Virus record (IMG/VR): IMGVR_UViG_3300010158_000298
Coordinates: 1 to 25,026 of that record
Origin: a virus
DNA: 25,026 nucleotides
Reading direction: 5' to 3' (one strand)
Below, piece by piece: positions 1 through 7,833 of this stretch. The notes under the pieces are model-generated. The model had not been told where the DNA came from. It searched no databases and worked only from the letters and a program-made list of their open reading frames with translations. The translations under genes and the position numbers were made by a program. The first letter of the stretch is position 1, and the number at the start of each line of letters is the position of its first letter.

Positions 1-2
1 AT

Positions 3-2423
3 TGAACTTGGAGCGGCTGTACCTGCGTCTGCTGTACCATCTGCGTTTGTGTTCCAACGTGCATCGTGGAATACTACGCCATTCTCACTAGTCTGGTCGC
101 TGTTGTCTAATAGTACCCACTTCTTACCTGTTGGGCGACTAGCAACATACTTGTGGATTAGAGGATAGTTTTCTAAATCGCTAGTGTCAATCCACAAGTC
201 ACCGTTGTAAAATGTTCCAGTTGGCTGGCTTGCACTAACGTATGGACCAGTTGCACTAGTAATAGAACCTGAAATCGCATTAACTAGTCTACCTGCTGCC
301 GAACGATATCCGCACCACTTTGTTCCGTTGTTAATCATAATGTCAACTTCGGATACGTAAGTGTTATACCATAATGTGCCGTCATCTGGTGTTGATGTTG
401 GAGCAGTAGCACTTCCTGGTGCAACCGCAGTGCCTGAACTATTTACTGGGCTCCATAGTGTTGCAATGTACTGTGTAGTTAACGCAGTATTTGGATTACC
501 ATAAAAATTAGCAGTACCAGTAGTTCCAGTCCACGCTGTAAATATTTTAGAAAGTGGGATATTGGCACCATCTAAGAATCTAATTTCACCACCTGTTGCG
601 TGTGTAATTACAATTTGATTTGAACTAGTAACGCTAGCAACTACGTTTGTACCAGCTGGCATCTTAGCATTAAAATCTGCCGCAAATAAAGCCGCATCGC
701 CAGTTGCACCAGTGGCTGTAAATGATATGATAGGACTGCTATTTATTTGTCCAAATGCTGTCACCGTACCAGTAGCTGTACCAGTTAGTGTTATGCTAGT
801 TGTAGTTGGAGCTGGGCTTGCGGCAACTGTGTATGTACCGTTGTATGCGCTAGGTGCAACACCTGAAAGTATAACAGTTTGTCCTGCTATGTAAGCACTA
901 GCCATTGTAGGAACAGTCACAGTAATTGCTGTACCGCTTCCTGTTATTGCTGATGGATACACAACAAAAGATGCTGATAAACTTGCAGAACCAGTAAGAC
1001 TTTCTCTTACTGCAAATGTGTTTACACCCGCTGTGAATGTGCTTGCAGTTACAGCATTGCTAGTGATAGTTGTTGCACCAATGTCGTTACGAGTATAAAT
1101 TTTAAAGTGTGCAAGTGCTGGTGTAGCTTCGTCATCGTTATATTTTACATAAACTTGACCTTTACCTAGATTTAAACCGCCACCTGTTGGATCCAATGCA
1201 TACAATGCACTTTGTCCGTTAGCTTGTACTGTTGTTGGCAAACTTGCCCATGCACCAGTAGCTGAACTATATTGTTTGATAATCCAGTCAGCACCAAAGT
1301 TTGCACTAGTAGTTTTAATCCATAGCGACCCTGTTGGTGCGCCATTATTTGTAGTTGCATTGTCTGTAATTTTAAACAACGGAACACTAGTATGTGCGCT
1401 AAGTTGTAGTTGTGGAGACATGTAGATAGTTGACGCTAAACCAACTTTTGCAACTGCTGTACCACTTAATGTGATTGAACCAGTGTAAGTGGCATTGTTT
1501 ATGTTTGTACCGTCACTGTATAAATTTAAATAACCGTTGATATTAGCGGCTTTGATACCAGCTGTAGTTAAAGTGCTATTAGCATTAATCTGCGTGATTA
1601 AACTTGCTAATGTTGTACCGCTTGCTGTTATTGTTGTACCGTTAACAACAAATGTGTCAGTACCACTTGCTAGCGTGACAGTACCTGCAGAGATAGTGCC
1701 AGTGGCTGTTGGCCAGCTAGAACTCCATGCGGCTGTTCCTACTTCAACCCATGTACCAGCGGCTGTATCAGTTAGATATTTTTTCAAATATAATTTGTTT
1801 AGGCTACTAGTTGCTACAAGAGCATAGTCGCCTAATTGACCTACACTGGCCAAAGGTGCGGCACCAGCGGCGCCACCAACGCATTTTGTAACGTCTGTAA
1901 TTATTGTAAAATTCTTAGCAGTTTGTTGTTCTGTAAATGTTTGTCCGCCTGTTGCTGAGCCTGGACGTGAATCCCATTGGAATACACCAAATTTTGTGTC
2001 AGTAGTATCAAACCAGTATGTGTTATCAGCTGGAGCACCGAACGGAGCTGTTGTAGTTCCAGTTAGTGATCCTACATCTAAATCGGCACGTACTACATAA
2101 GCGCGATTACTTACTCCTAGGAAACTGTATGCGGCTTCTAGACCATACTCGTTTTGTTCACCAGCATGAATAGGATTATTACTAGCATCTGTGTAAAACT
2201 TTGGAATACCAAATGTGTCGCTTAAATCTTTTTGGCTTGTTAGCAAATATACTTCGCCAGCTTTGGATTTTTTTGTTCCTGGTGCAATACCTGTAGCGGC
2301 ACCATTTTTCTTGTCTTGTGCGGATGCTACAATGAATAGCGGTACCGTGCCGGCAGCGGCTGGTGTGTAAAACGATTCGTCTATTACTGATACGCTTACG
2401 CCGGGTGAACTTAGTTGAGCCAT
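3..2423 (-). CDS. gp18: Tail sheath protein (T4 gp18 homologue), 3' end outside window
   Basis: Contractile tail sheath subunit. The frame is open from the ATG at 2423 to the window edge: 807 codons with no stop, so the C-terminus is missing. The N-terminus reads MAQLSSPGVSVSVIDES and continues with a segment like the sheath start (DTFGIP, EYGLEAAYSFLG, AYVVRADLD at about residues 70-115), which resembles T4 gp18 'VNTFGQP...YGNDLRVVRAVD'. The rest is a long beta-rich insert. It includes two segments that look like the same module, near residues 255-300 (VVNGTTITASGTTLASLI) and 560-610 (ISFTATGATGDAALFAADFN), then WYNTYVSEVDIMINNG and KKWVLLDNSDQTSENGVV. T4 gp18 is 659 aa, so this copy is clearly longer. 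The start is supported by GGAGAT 8 nt upstream and a CATAAATA late box 33 nt upstream. The sheath assignment is firm; the insert domains are inferred. Confidence 0.85.
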   Translation of the reverse strand, partial: MAQLSSPGVSVSVIDESFYTPAAAGTVPLFIVASAQDKKNGAATGIAPGTKKSKAGEVYLLTSQKDLSDTFGIPKFYTDASNNPIHAGEQNEYGLEAAYSFLGVSNRAYVVRADLDVGSLTGTTTAPFGAPADNTYWFDTTDTKFGVFQWDSRPGSATGGQTFTEQQTAKNFTIITDVTKCVGGAAGAAPLASVGQLGDYALVATSSLNKLYLKKYLTDTAAGTWVEVGTAAWSSSWPTATGTISAGTVTLASGTDTFVVNGTTITASGTTLASLITQINANSTLTTAGIKAANINGYLNLYSDGTNINNATYTGSITLSGTAVAKVGLASTIYMSPQLQLSAHTSVPLFKITDNATTNNGAPTGSLWIKTTSANFGADWIIKQYSSATGAWASLPTTVQANGQSALYALDPTGGGLNLGKGQVYVKYNDDEATPALAHFKIYTRNDIGATTITSNAVTASTFTAGVNTFAVRESLTGSASLSASFVVYPSAITGSGTAITVTVPTMASAYIAGQTVILSGVAPSAYNGTYTVAASPAPTTTSITLTGTATGTVTAFGQINSSPIISFTATGATGDAALFAADFNAKMPAGTNVVASVTSSNQIVITHATGGEIRFLDGANIPLSKIFTAWTGTTGTANFYGNPNTALTTQYIATLWSPVNSSGTAVAPGSATAPTSTPDDGTLWYNTYVSEVDIMINNGTKWCGYRSAAGRLVNAISGSITSATGPYVSASQPTGTFYNGDLWIDTSDLENYPLIHKYVASRPTGKKWVLLDNSDQTSENGVVFHDARWNTNADGTADAGTAAPSS

Positions 2424-2456
2424 ATTATTAATCTCCATGAATACATGTTCTTAATG

Positions 2457-2464
2457 TATTTATG
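2457..2464 (-). promoter_or_regulatory. Late promoter box CATAAATA for tail sheath gene
   Basis: CATAAATA on the minus strand, 33 nt upstream of the sheath ATG. It matches the T4 late consensus TATAAATA at 7 of 8 positions and is followed by a normal leader with a GGAGAT ribosome binding site. T4-type late promoters have no -35 element and need the phage sigma factor gp55 and sliding clamp gp45. Their use here is inferred from the match and position. Confidence 0.6.
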
Positions 2465-2527
2465 GCTTTTTGAACTTTTGGCTTGGTTATAAGCCGAGAA
2501 AAGGTCTTAAAAAGGCTTAAATAAAGT

Positions 2528-2854
2528 ATGAGACCACTATGTTCCTGCGGAAGAGCACCAGTAGCTATTAATTATTATAAACACGGTAAGGCTTTTTACA
2601 GAAGCCAATGTGGACTGTGTTTAAGAGGCGTTAAAGAACCCAGATGGCAACGTTCAGGCTATGCTGTTAAAAATGCTTGTGATAAATGTGGAGTAAAATC
2701 ACCACATAAAGAAATATTTTCTGTATTTCATGTGGACGGGGATTTAAACAATTGCCGCCCTGTTAACTTAAAAACAGTATGTGCTAATTGTGCAAAGGTT
2801 CTGCATAAAGAAGGGATTCGTTGGCGTCAAGGCGATCTTGTCCCGGATTTATAA
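2528..2854 (+). CDS. Small HNH/zinc-ribbon protein (putative endonuclease-like)
   Basis: A 108-aa basic, cysteine-rich protein. It has two halves: C5-x-C7 and C28-x2-C31, then C51-x2-C54 and C85-x2-C88, all suited to zinc binding. Between the last two pairs lies FHVDGDLNNCRPVNLKTVC, with H68, D70 and N80 in the order expected of an HNH/beta-beta-alpha metal fold (H..N..NL..C..C). Small proteins of this type recur in T4-like cyanophages. Nuclease activity is possible but not shown, and a purely structural zinc ribbon is also plausible. There is no clear Shine-Dalgarno sequence. A TAAATA core ends 4 nt before the ATG. Its 3' end overlaps the convergent dNMP kinase gene by 71 nt. It stands alone on plus between two minus-strand genes. 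Confidence 0.7.
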   Translation: MRPLCSCGRAPVAINYYKHGKAFYRSQCGLCLRGVKEPRWQRSGYAVKNACDKCGVKSPHKEIFSVFHVDGDLNNCRPVNLKTVCANCAKVLHKEGIRWRQGDLVPDL

Positions 2855-3473
2855 GTTGTTTAACTTGTGCATATAAATCATCAATACTAGAATCATTAGC
2901 AAACACATGATCAAACTTGGTGCCAACCCATGCGGTTTCGCTAGCATGAATTCCTAGCTTTTGCATGCGAGTTTTAGCTAACATATAATTTATACAGCGA
3001 TCGCCGGCATTCATATCAGCGGCATCATTATACCATTCAGGTTCTGCGCCGCGTTTTACACGAATTACAATTCCGCCTGCGGCTTTAATTGATTTAATTT
3101 CGTTAGGAAAACGACAGTCTGAAATTACAATATCGTCTTTGCTGGTACGTAATTTGTTTTCTAAGCTGGCAATCCACATGTCGTCATGGAAGCCGTTACG
3201 GCAAACTTCGGTGCCCCAATATTGCAAAATGTATCTAGGTGTAAGTTCGGGCATACCTAAACGTTCTGCCCACCACGGATCTACTTGTTCGCGCCATTCA
3301 CGGGCACTTTTTGTGCGGCCTTCTAGCATTGTGCGGTCCCAACCGAACACTGCACTAACAGCATCTTTCAAACTGTTAGCAAATGATTCTCGTCGAAAGC
3401 CATGAAAATTAGTAAGATAATCGGCAATGGTATCCTTGCCTGAACCAATAAAACCACACACGCCTATAATCAT
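2784..3473 (-). CDS. gp1: Deoxynucleoside monophosphate kinase (T4 gp1 homologue)
   Basis: Phosphorylates dNMPs to dNDPs for phage DNA synthesis; cytoplasmic. The 229-aa protein begins MIIGVCGFIGSGKDTIADYL, a Walker A P-loop (G7-x4-GKD/T, K13), close to T4 gp1 'SGVKRSGKDTTADFI'. Further matches are the WGTEVCRNGFHDDMWI block (T4: LGTDLIVNNFDRMYWV) and DIVISDCRFPNEI (T4: YYIVPDTRQDHE), then a C-terminal 'VFANDSSIDDLYAQVKQLI' that parallels T4 'VITNDGSLEELFSKIKNTL'. The frame is open 28 codons further upstream, but I chose the ATG at 3473 because AGGAGAAG stands just before it and the P-loop strand follows at once. It is the last gene of the gp13/2OG/kinase run. Its 3' end overlaps the opposing zinc-ribbon gene. 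Confidence 0.87.
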   Translation of the reverse strand: MIIGVCGFIGSGKDTIADYLTNFHGFRRESFANSLKDAVSAVFGWDRTMLEGRTKSAREWREQVDPWWAERLGMPELTPRYILQYWGTEVCRNGFHDDMWIASLENKLRTSKDDIVISDCRFPNEIKSIKAAGGIVIRVKRGAEPEWYNDAADMNAGDRCINYMLAKTRMQKLGIHASETAWVGTKFDHVFANDSSIDDLYAQVKQLINPGQDRLDANESLLYAEPLHN

Positions 3474-3529
3474 AGCTTCTCCTAAAGATATGCTAGTATA
3501 TAACAGTTTTATTACAAGGTCAAGAAGTT

Positions 3530-4057
3530 TTAGAGCCAATTGATGTTGATTACACATCGAAATTTTTCATTTGTACAAGTAGAGCCACTATGTTTTTGTG
3601 TAGCATCAAACATGAGTAATCGATTAGCAACGCTGTCTACACGTTCACCGTCTTCAAAAATAGTATAGCCGTCATTACTGTTGACATAAAAAACTGCTGT
3701 TTTAGACATGGGTGCTAGCTCGTCTTCGGGAACGTCGGTGTGGTAGGAATGTACTTCTACTTGTTCTGTCCTATGATTTAAATTAGCTTTTACTCTTATT
3801 AGAATTTTAGGTTCTAATTTTTCCAGTATGGGCAATATCAAGCTCATTGTTGGCATTGGCCGATAGTCGGGACCTTTTGGAACATCGTAAAAAGAATGGC
3901 ATAGTTGCCAGTTACTATTCTCGGAGCATTCAATTTCTGCATCTCCTGTTACTACTACTGATAAAAACCAAGGAAATCCAGAGGTATAGCCTAGTAGTGC
4001 ATTTTCCAAACGATGGAAATCTTCTTTAGATAAGAAATTGTCAATAATTTTTCTCAT
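3530..4057 (-). CDS. 2OG-Fe(II) oxygenase family protein
   Basis: A 175-aa protein with the double-stranded beta-helix signature of 2-oxoglutarate/Fe(II) dioxygenases. The iron-binding H106-x-D108 is in EVHSYHTDVP, the distal histidine is H156 in DATQKHSGST, and the 2OG-contacting R167 is in KFRCVININW. The strand pattern between them (TAVFYVNSNDGYTIFEDG, then NRLLMFDA) fits the family. The substrate is unknown; phage members may hydroxylate proteins or modified bases. It lies between gp13 (29-nt gap) and the dNMP kinase (56-nt gap) on the same strand and is probably cotranscribed with them. There is no clear Shine-Dalgarno sequence; a 7-bp inverted repeat reaches the A of the start codon. 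Family call confident, role unknown. Confidence 0.78.
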   Translation of the reverse strand: MRKIIDNFLSKEDFHRLENALLGYTSGFPWFLSVVVTGDAEIECSENSNWQLCHSFYDVPKGPDYRPMPTMSLILPILEKLEPKILIRVKANLNHRTEQVEVHSYHTDVPEDELAPMSKTAVFYVNSNDGYTIFEDGERVDSVANRLLMFDATQKHSGSTCTNEKFRCVININWL

Positions 4058-4074
4058 ACTGTAGTTATACAGTA
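4057..4074. repeat. Inverted repeat at the oxygenase start codon
   Basis: Perfect 7-nt arms TACTGTA and TACAGTA flank the loop GTTA. On the minus-strand mRNA the right arm includes the A of the ATG at 4057. It could be a weak hairpin over the initiation site or a dyad operator. The stem is AT-rich, so a folded form would be marginal. Confidence 0.4.
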
Positions 4075-4086
4075 TAGAGTTGTTGA

Positions 4087-4872
4087 TTACCCAAGAACGA
4101 AATAGTATCCAGTTCCGCCGGCTACATAGGTATCAATTTCTTTATCCAAAGCTAATAGTTCTTCTTTGGCGGCACCCAATAATGCTGTGCCGTTTAGAGT
4201 GATAGGAGATCCTGGGCCTGCAATTGCTCCAAACTTGCTACGAGCTTCGCCTAAAATTTGCTTGCAAACTGCTAGTGTATAATCTTTAAGCCATTGCTTG
4301 GCATAAGTATCTTGCAGTAATACCCAGTCTGGACGGAAATTATAACTTTGAATTAAAATTTGTTCGCCTTGACTAAATGGGCGTTGTAAAATATTTAAAA
4401 TATGAGTGGTAGGTTTCCAGCTAAACTCTATGTAGCTACCAAACATACGCCCTACTAGTTTTTGATATCCGCTGAATAGTTCATATGTAGCCAGTCCGCC
4501 CATCATGCTACCAGACATCATATAAGTGTTGGTATAAGCTAGGTTAAACGGCTCAAATAACGTACCGCCCGCACCCATACCAGTTCTGCTGCCAATAGCT
4601 CTACGAAACACTTGACGCACAGTGATAATTTCATCAGGTAATCTATATTCATTTTGATCCTGTATAAGTTCCAAAAAGCTGTAACTTTCTTCCACAGCAT
4701 TAGGGCTTTTTTGTCTATATCGATTTAAAGCACGATCCAGGGCAGTTTCGTAGTGTATAGGATCTAATTCTACCTCAATCATGCCGTCGCCCAGCATTTG
4801 CTTTACATAGCTAAACACCTTGTTTCGTTCAGTTGTAGAATCAGATTGCGTTGTTGATGGTAGATCGTCCAT
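4087..4872 (-). CDS. gp13: Neck protein (T4 gp13-like head-tail connector)
   Basis: A 261-aa virion protein that probably sits at the head-tail junction. The layout is that of gp13-type neck proteins of aquatic T4-like phages. An N-terminal helical part has VFSYVKQMLGDGMIEVELDP followed by 'ALDRALNRYRQKSPNAVEESY'. The middle is Met/Gly-rich (about 95-135). The C-terminal helical block has WLKDYTLAVCKQILGEARSKFG then GPGSPITLNGTALLGAAKEE. That last block, ending in a 'G...LNG..L...A.EE' turn, is the most characteristic part. The ATG at 4872 has GGAGAAC upstream and a GATAAATA late box at 4889-4896. Its functional partners gp14 and gp15 are transcribed divergently, next door. The call rests on remembered family patterns, so gp13 is likely rather than certain. 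Confidence 0.72.
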   Translation of the reverse strand: MDDLPSTTQSDSTTERNKVFSYVKQMLGDGMIEVELDPIHYETALDRALNRYRQKSPNAVEESYSFLELIQDQNEYRLPDEIITVRQVFRRAIGSRTGMGAGGTLFEPFNLAYTNTYMMSGSMMGGLATYELFSGYQKLVGRMFGSYIEFSWKPTTHILNILQRPFSQGEQILIQSYNFRPDWVLLQDTYAKQWLKDYTLAVCKQILGEARSKFGAIAGPGSPITLNGTALLGAAKEELLALDKEIDTYVAGGTGYYFVLG

Positions 4873-4887
4873 ATAAGTTCTCCATAC

Positions 4888-4909
4888 ATATTTATCATAC
4901 GATAAATAT
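4888..4909. promoter_or_regulatory. Symmetrical divergent late promoter between gp13 and gp14
   Basis: A perfect inverted repeat: arms ATATTTATC (4888-4896) and GATAAATAT (4901-4909) around the 4-nt spacer ATAC. Each arm is a GATAAATA late box, one reading toward gp13 (minus, 4896 to 4889) and one toward gp14 (plus, 4901 to 4908). The minus box leaves a normal leader with GGAGAAC before gp13. The plus box ends only 4 nt before the gp14 ATG, so the expected start point falls on or next to the ATG. The two boxes are so close that two late polymerase complexes could hardly bind at once. Confidence 0.62.
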
Positions 4910-4912
4910 CAT

Positions 4913-6352
4913 ATGCCACGTTTATCCTTATACAAACCAGAAAAGGGCAACGACTATAAATTTATAGATCGTCAAGCCAGCGAAATGTTCCAAGTCGGCG
5001 GTACTGATGTATACTTGCACAAGTATCTTGGGCCGCCAGTAAAAGACTCTGGCACACACGATCAGCCTGCGTATGGCGTTTTAAACCCTACCAATATTCA
5101 GGATTTATTGTTCTTAGAAAATCGTGATAGGAAATATGATACTGAAATTTATAGATTGCGCGGGCACTATAATGTTGCAAATATCGACTTTAATCTAAGT
5201 CAGTTTGGCCTGTTCATTGATAGCGATACTATCTACATGACTGTACATATCAATGACATTATCAACACTATTGGTCGTAAGCCCATGAGCGGGGATGTAT
5301 TTGAGCTACCGCACTTGCGAGATGAATTTGCACTAAACGATTTTGATTTTGGTTTGCCTCGTTACTATGTGATAGATGATGTGGGTCGTGCTACAGAAGG
5401 ATTTAGTAGCACTTGGTATCCTCATTTGTACAGATTAAAATGTAAAAAAATAGTAGACAGCCAACAGTTTGCTGACATATTAAATCAACAGGCATTGGAT
5501 GCCAATGGTGATCCAGTCGCTAATACTACCCTACGAGACCTACTAAGCACACGCAATACAGAATTAGAAATAAACGCAAAAGTTTTAGCACAAGCAGAAG
5601 AAGATGCTCCTAAGAGCGGATACGAGACTAGACAATTTTATACCTTGGCTGTTGATCCTATTACTGGAAAACCATTGTTAGATACCGCTGACCAAAGCAC
5701 AATAGATGCCAGTACCGATCTTAATTTTGCCAGCGATGTAAATCAAGTGCCTGCAAGATCGGGATACACCGGTTATCTTATTGGTGATGGTTTTCCAGTC
5801 AACGGATATACTTTTGGACATGGTATACAATTTCCAAGTAGCCCTATATTAAATGATTTCTTTTTGCGAGTAGATTTTTTGCCTAATAGACTTTTTAAAT
5901 TTGATGGTGTACGTTGGGTCAAACAAGAAGATGCCGTTAGAATGACTATGACTAACAACGACACTAGAAACACCTTGAAGACCAGCTTTATCAACAACAA
6001 CAATTATACCTACAATAATGCTGTAGCAACTGATTTTGTTAAACTGGTCACAGGCAACACAATCGTAAACACTAGTATACCCTATACAACTAGCACATAC
6101 GTTGTGTTAAAATTAGACACTGATAACATAGAATATGTTGTTGCAGAGCATCCAACAATGTTAAGTTCATATGGATACGTTAATCCGTCTACAGGCATTA
6201 TCAGCCAATGTGTGCGTATAACATTGCCAATTATAAACACAGTACAACAGACTATTCCCTATGATGGAACATGGATTGTTACGTTATATAACTATAGAGA
6301 AAATCAACGTCAGAGTTTATCTCAAGTACTTAAACCTAGAGCAGATTTATAA
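4913..6352 (+). CDS. gp14: Neck protein (T4 gp14 homologue), long form
   Basis: A 479-aa head-completion/neck protein. Residues 1-190 carry the gp14-type core: FQVGGTDVYLHKYLG, then YDTEIYRLRGHYNVANID, FNLSQFGLFIDSDTIYMTVH, GRKPMSGDVFELPHLRDEF and LPRYYVIDDVGRATEGFS, ending LYRLKCKKIVDSQQF. T4 gp14 has the same order (genome-encoded FGEDT..., SKFGMQVQDEVTLSI, EPKEGDLIYFPM, LFEINWVEP). T4 gp14 is 256 aa; here about 290 extra residues follow, including RLFKFDGVRWVKQEDAVR and an Asn-rich stretch near 365. No Shine-Dalgarno sequence precedes the ATG, which lies 4 nt after a late promoter box. The stop overlaps the gp15 start (TAATG), so the two are probably translationally coupled. Confidence 0.78.
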   Translation: MPRLSLYKPEKGNDYKFIDRQASEMFQVGGTDVYLHKYLGPPVKDSGTHDQPAYGVLNPTNIQDLLFLENRDRKYDTEIYRLRGHYNVANIDFNLSQFGLFIDSDTIYMTVHINDIINTIGRKPMSGDVFELPHLRDEFALNDFDFGLPRYYVIDDVGRATEGFSSTWYPHLYRLKCKKIVDSQQFADILNQQALDANGDPVANTTLRDLLSTRNTELEINAKVLAQAEEDAPKSGYETRQFYTLAVDPITGKPLLDTADQSTIDASTDLNFASDVNQVPARSGYTGYLIGDGFPVNGYTFGHGIQFPSSPILNDFFLRVDFLPNRLFKFDGVRWVKQEDAVRMTMTNNDTRNTLKTSFINNNNYTYNNAVATDFVKLVTGNTIVNTSIPYTTSTYVVLKLDTDNIEYVVAEHPTMLSSYGYVNPSTGIISQCVRITLPIINTVQQTIPYDGTWIVTLYNYRENQRQSLSQVLKPRADL

Positions 6353-7833
6353 TGGAACATTTTTACGACGGGCAAATAAGACGTTACATAACGCAAACTA
6401 TCAGAGTGTTTAGTAACTTTGTAGTCAAATACGGTGACGGAACATTGCATCAAGTGCCTGTAATGTATGGTGATCAAGAACGACAAGTATCCAGTATCAT
6501 ACGTAATAACAGTGAAAATAAAATTTCCAGTGTTCCTAGAATTGCTGTGTATGTTAAAGAACTTAAATTAGATCGTAATAGGCTAGCTGACGCAACGTAT
6601 GTAGGTAAAGTACACATTCGTGAGCGTGATGTAATTAGCGGAGCATACACTGGTAGCCAAGGCAGAAATTACACTGTGGAAAGAATAATGCCTACACCAT
6701 TTGAATTACAAATGAAAGTTGACATTTGGGCAGCCAATACAGATCAAAAATTACAACTACTAGAACAAATCTTAGTTTTGTTTAATCCTAGTTTAGAATT
6801 ACAAACGACCGACAATTATATTGATTGGACCAGTTTAACTGTATTAAATCTAAATGACATTAACTGGAGTAGCAGAAGTGTTCCAGTAGGCACAGACAAC
6901 CCCATTGATATTGCTACTGTTACTGTTGAAACTCCAATATGGTTAAGCCCGCCAGTTAAAGTTAAACATCTTGGTATTATTAAAAAGATTATTACCAGTT
7001 TTTACAACGATGGCGAAACAAGTCAAAACGGTTACATAGAAGGCCTAGGGTCTGATCCAAGTATCGGTGGCAATGTTATATTAAACAATTTGCTAACAGA
7101 ACAAGTTACATCTATTAGTGATTTTGGAATTCAAGTTTACGGCAACCAGGCCATGATATTAAACTCAACAGAAAGTGTAATTCCAAGAAATCCAGCCATA
7201 GAAATTGGCATTAAACAAGGCGTACCAGTTGACTGGAGTGCGTTGTTTGACCAATATCCCGGCAAATATGCCGCAGGTAGCACACGAATTTATTTAAAAC
7301 AAAGTACTGGTACTGAAATTGCGGGTACAGTATCGTTGAATCCGGTTGATACTACCATATTAAGCATAAACTGGGACCTTGACACATTAGTAACTAATAC
7401 AAGTATAGATAGTAACGGATTTTTGGATACCGATATACCTCACTACAATGCAACAACTAGTTATAGGACTGCTAGTTTAGGAACTATAGACGGCATTATA
7501 GATCCAACACAAACAGGTCCTAATGACGCTAAATTTGTTGAAAGATTTGGAACGCTAGCCGCTGGACGCAGGTACTTGCTGATTGAAGATATTGGTAATG
7601 CCTCTAATGCACAACCTGCTAGTGCATGGGGACCACTAGTGGCCAAATCTAATGACATTATTGAATACACTGGCTCTGCATGGCATGTAATATTCAACAG
7701 TGCTCACGAAAAGACCACTATGATCTGGCAAACGAATATATACACTGGAGTTCAATACTTATGGAACGGAGTTTCCTGGGTCAAGAGCTTTGAAGGTGAA
7801 TACAGGGCCGGAGAATGGAGACTAGAACTATAA
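6352..7833 (+). CDS. gp15: Tail sheath terminator/stabiliser (T4 gp15 homologue), long form
   Basis: Caps the tail tube and sheath and joins the tail to the neck. The N-terminal 210 residues align in order with T4 gp15. FYDGQIRRYITQTIRVFSNF corresponds to T4 FYNSSFRRYATLMGDLFSNI. QVPVMYGDQERQ corresponds to RVPITYASKEH, VPRIAVYVKELKLD to LPRINLHLVDFSY, PFELQMKVDIWAANTDQKLQ to PIKMIYELSIFTRYEDDMFQ, and VTVETPIWLSPPV to LTFEVNGWMYPPV. T4 gp15 is 272 aa; this protein is 493 aa. Its extra C-terminal part includes KSNDIIEYTGSAWHVIFNS and ends YLWNGVSWVKSFEGEYRAG, a pattern I associate with aquatic T4-like phages. The start overlaps the gp14 stop by one base. Confidence 0.86.
   Translation: MEHFYDGQIRRYITQTIRVFSNFVVKYGDGTLHQVPVMYGDQERQVSSIIRNNSENKISSVPRIAVYVKELKLDRNRLADATYVGKVHIRERDVISGAYTGSQGRNYTVERIMPTPFELQMKVDIWAANTDQKLQLLEQILVLFNPSLELQTTDNYIDWTSLTVLNLNDINWSSRSVPVGTDNPIDIATVTVETPIWLSPPVKVKHLGIIKKIITSFYNDGETSQNGYIEGLGSDPSIGGNVILNNLLTEQVTSISDFGIQVYGNQAMILNSTESVIPRNPAIEIGIKQGVPVDWSALFDQYPGKYAAGSTRIYLKQSTGTEIAGTVSLNPVDTTILSINWDLDTLVTNTSIDSNGFLDTDIPHYNATTSYRTASLGTIDGIIDPTQTGPNDAKFVERFGTLAAGRRYLLIEDIGNASNAQPASAWGPLVAKSNDIIEYTGSAWHVIFNSAHEKTTMIWQTNIYTGVQYLWNGVSWVKSFEGEYRAGEWRLEL

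Noticed and set aside
712-1827. Short plus-strand open frames (60-96 codons) opposite the tail sheath gene
   Set aside because: Low-complexity Val/Pro/Ala peptides that mirror the Thr/Gly-rich sheath codons, without ribosome binding sites; the same is true of frames opposite the other structural genes (9111-9353, 12420-12605, 13702-14055, 14392-14957).
2465-2515. GGCTT/AAGCC short hairpin between the sheath and zinc-ribbon genes
   Set aside because: Only a 5-bp stem and no proper T-run; too weak to call a terminator.
3474-3557. 28-codon upstream extension of the dNMP kinase frame
   Set aside because: It precedes the strong AGGAGAAG site and overlaps the end of the oxygenase gene; the family N-terminus begins at the P-loop strand.
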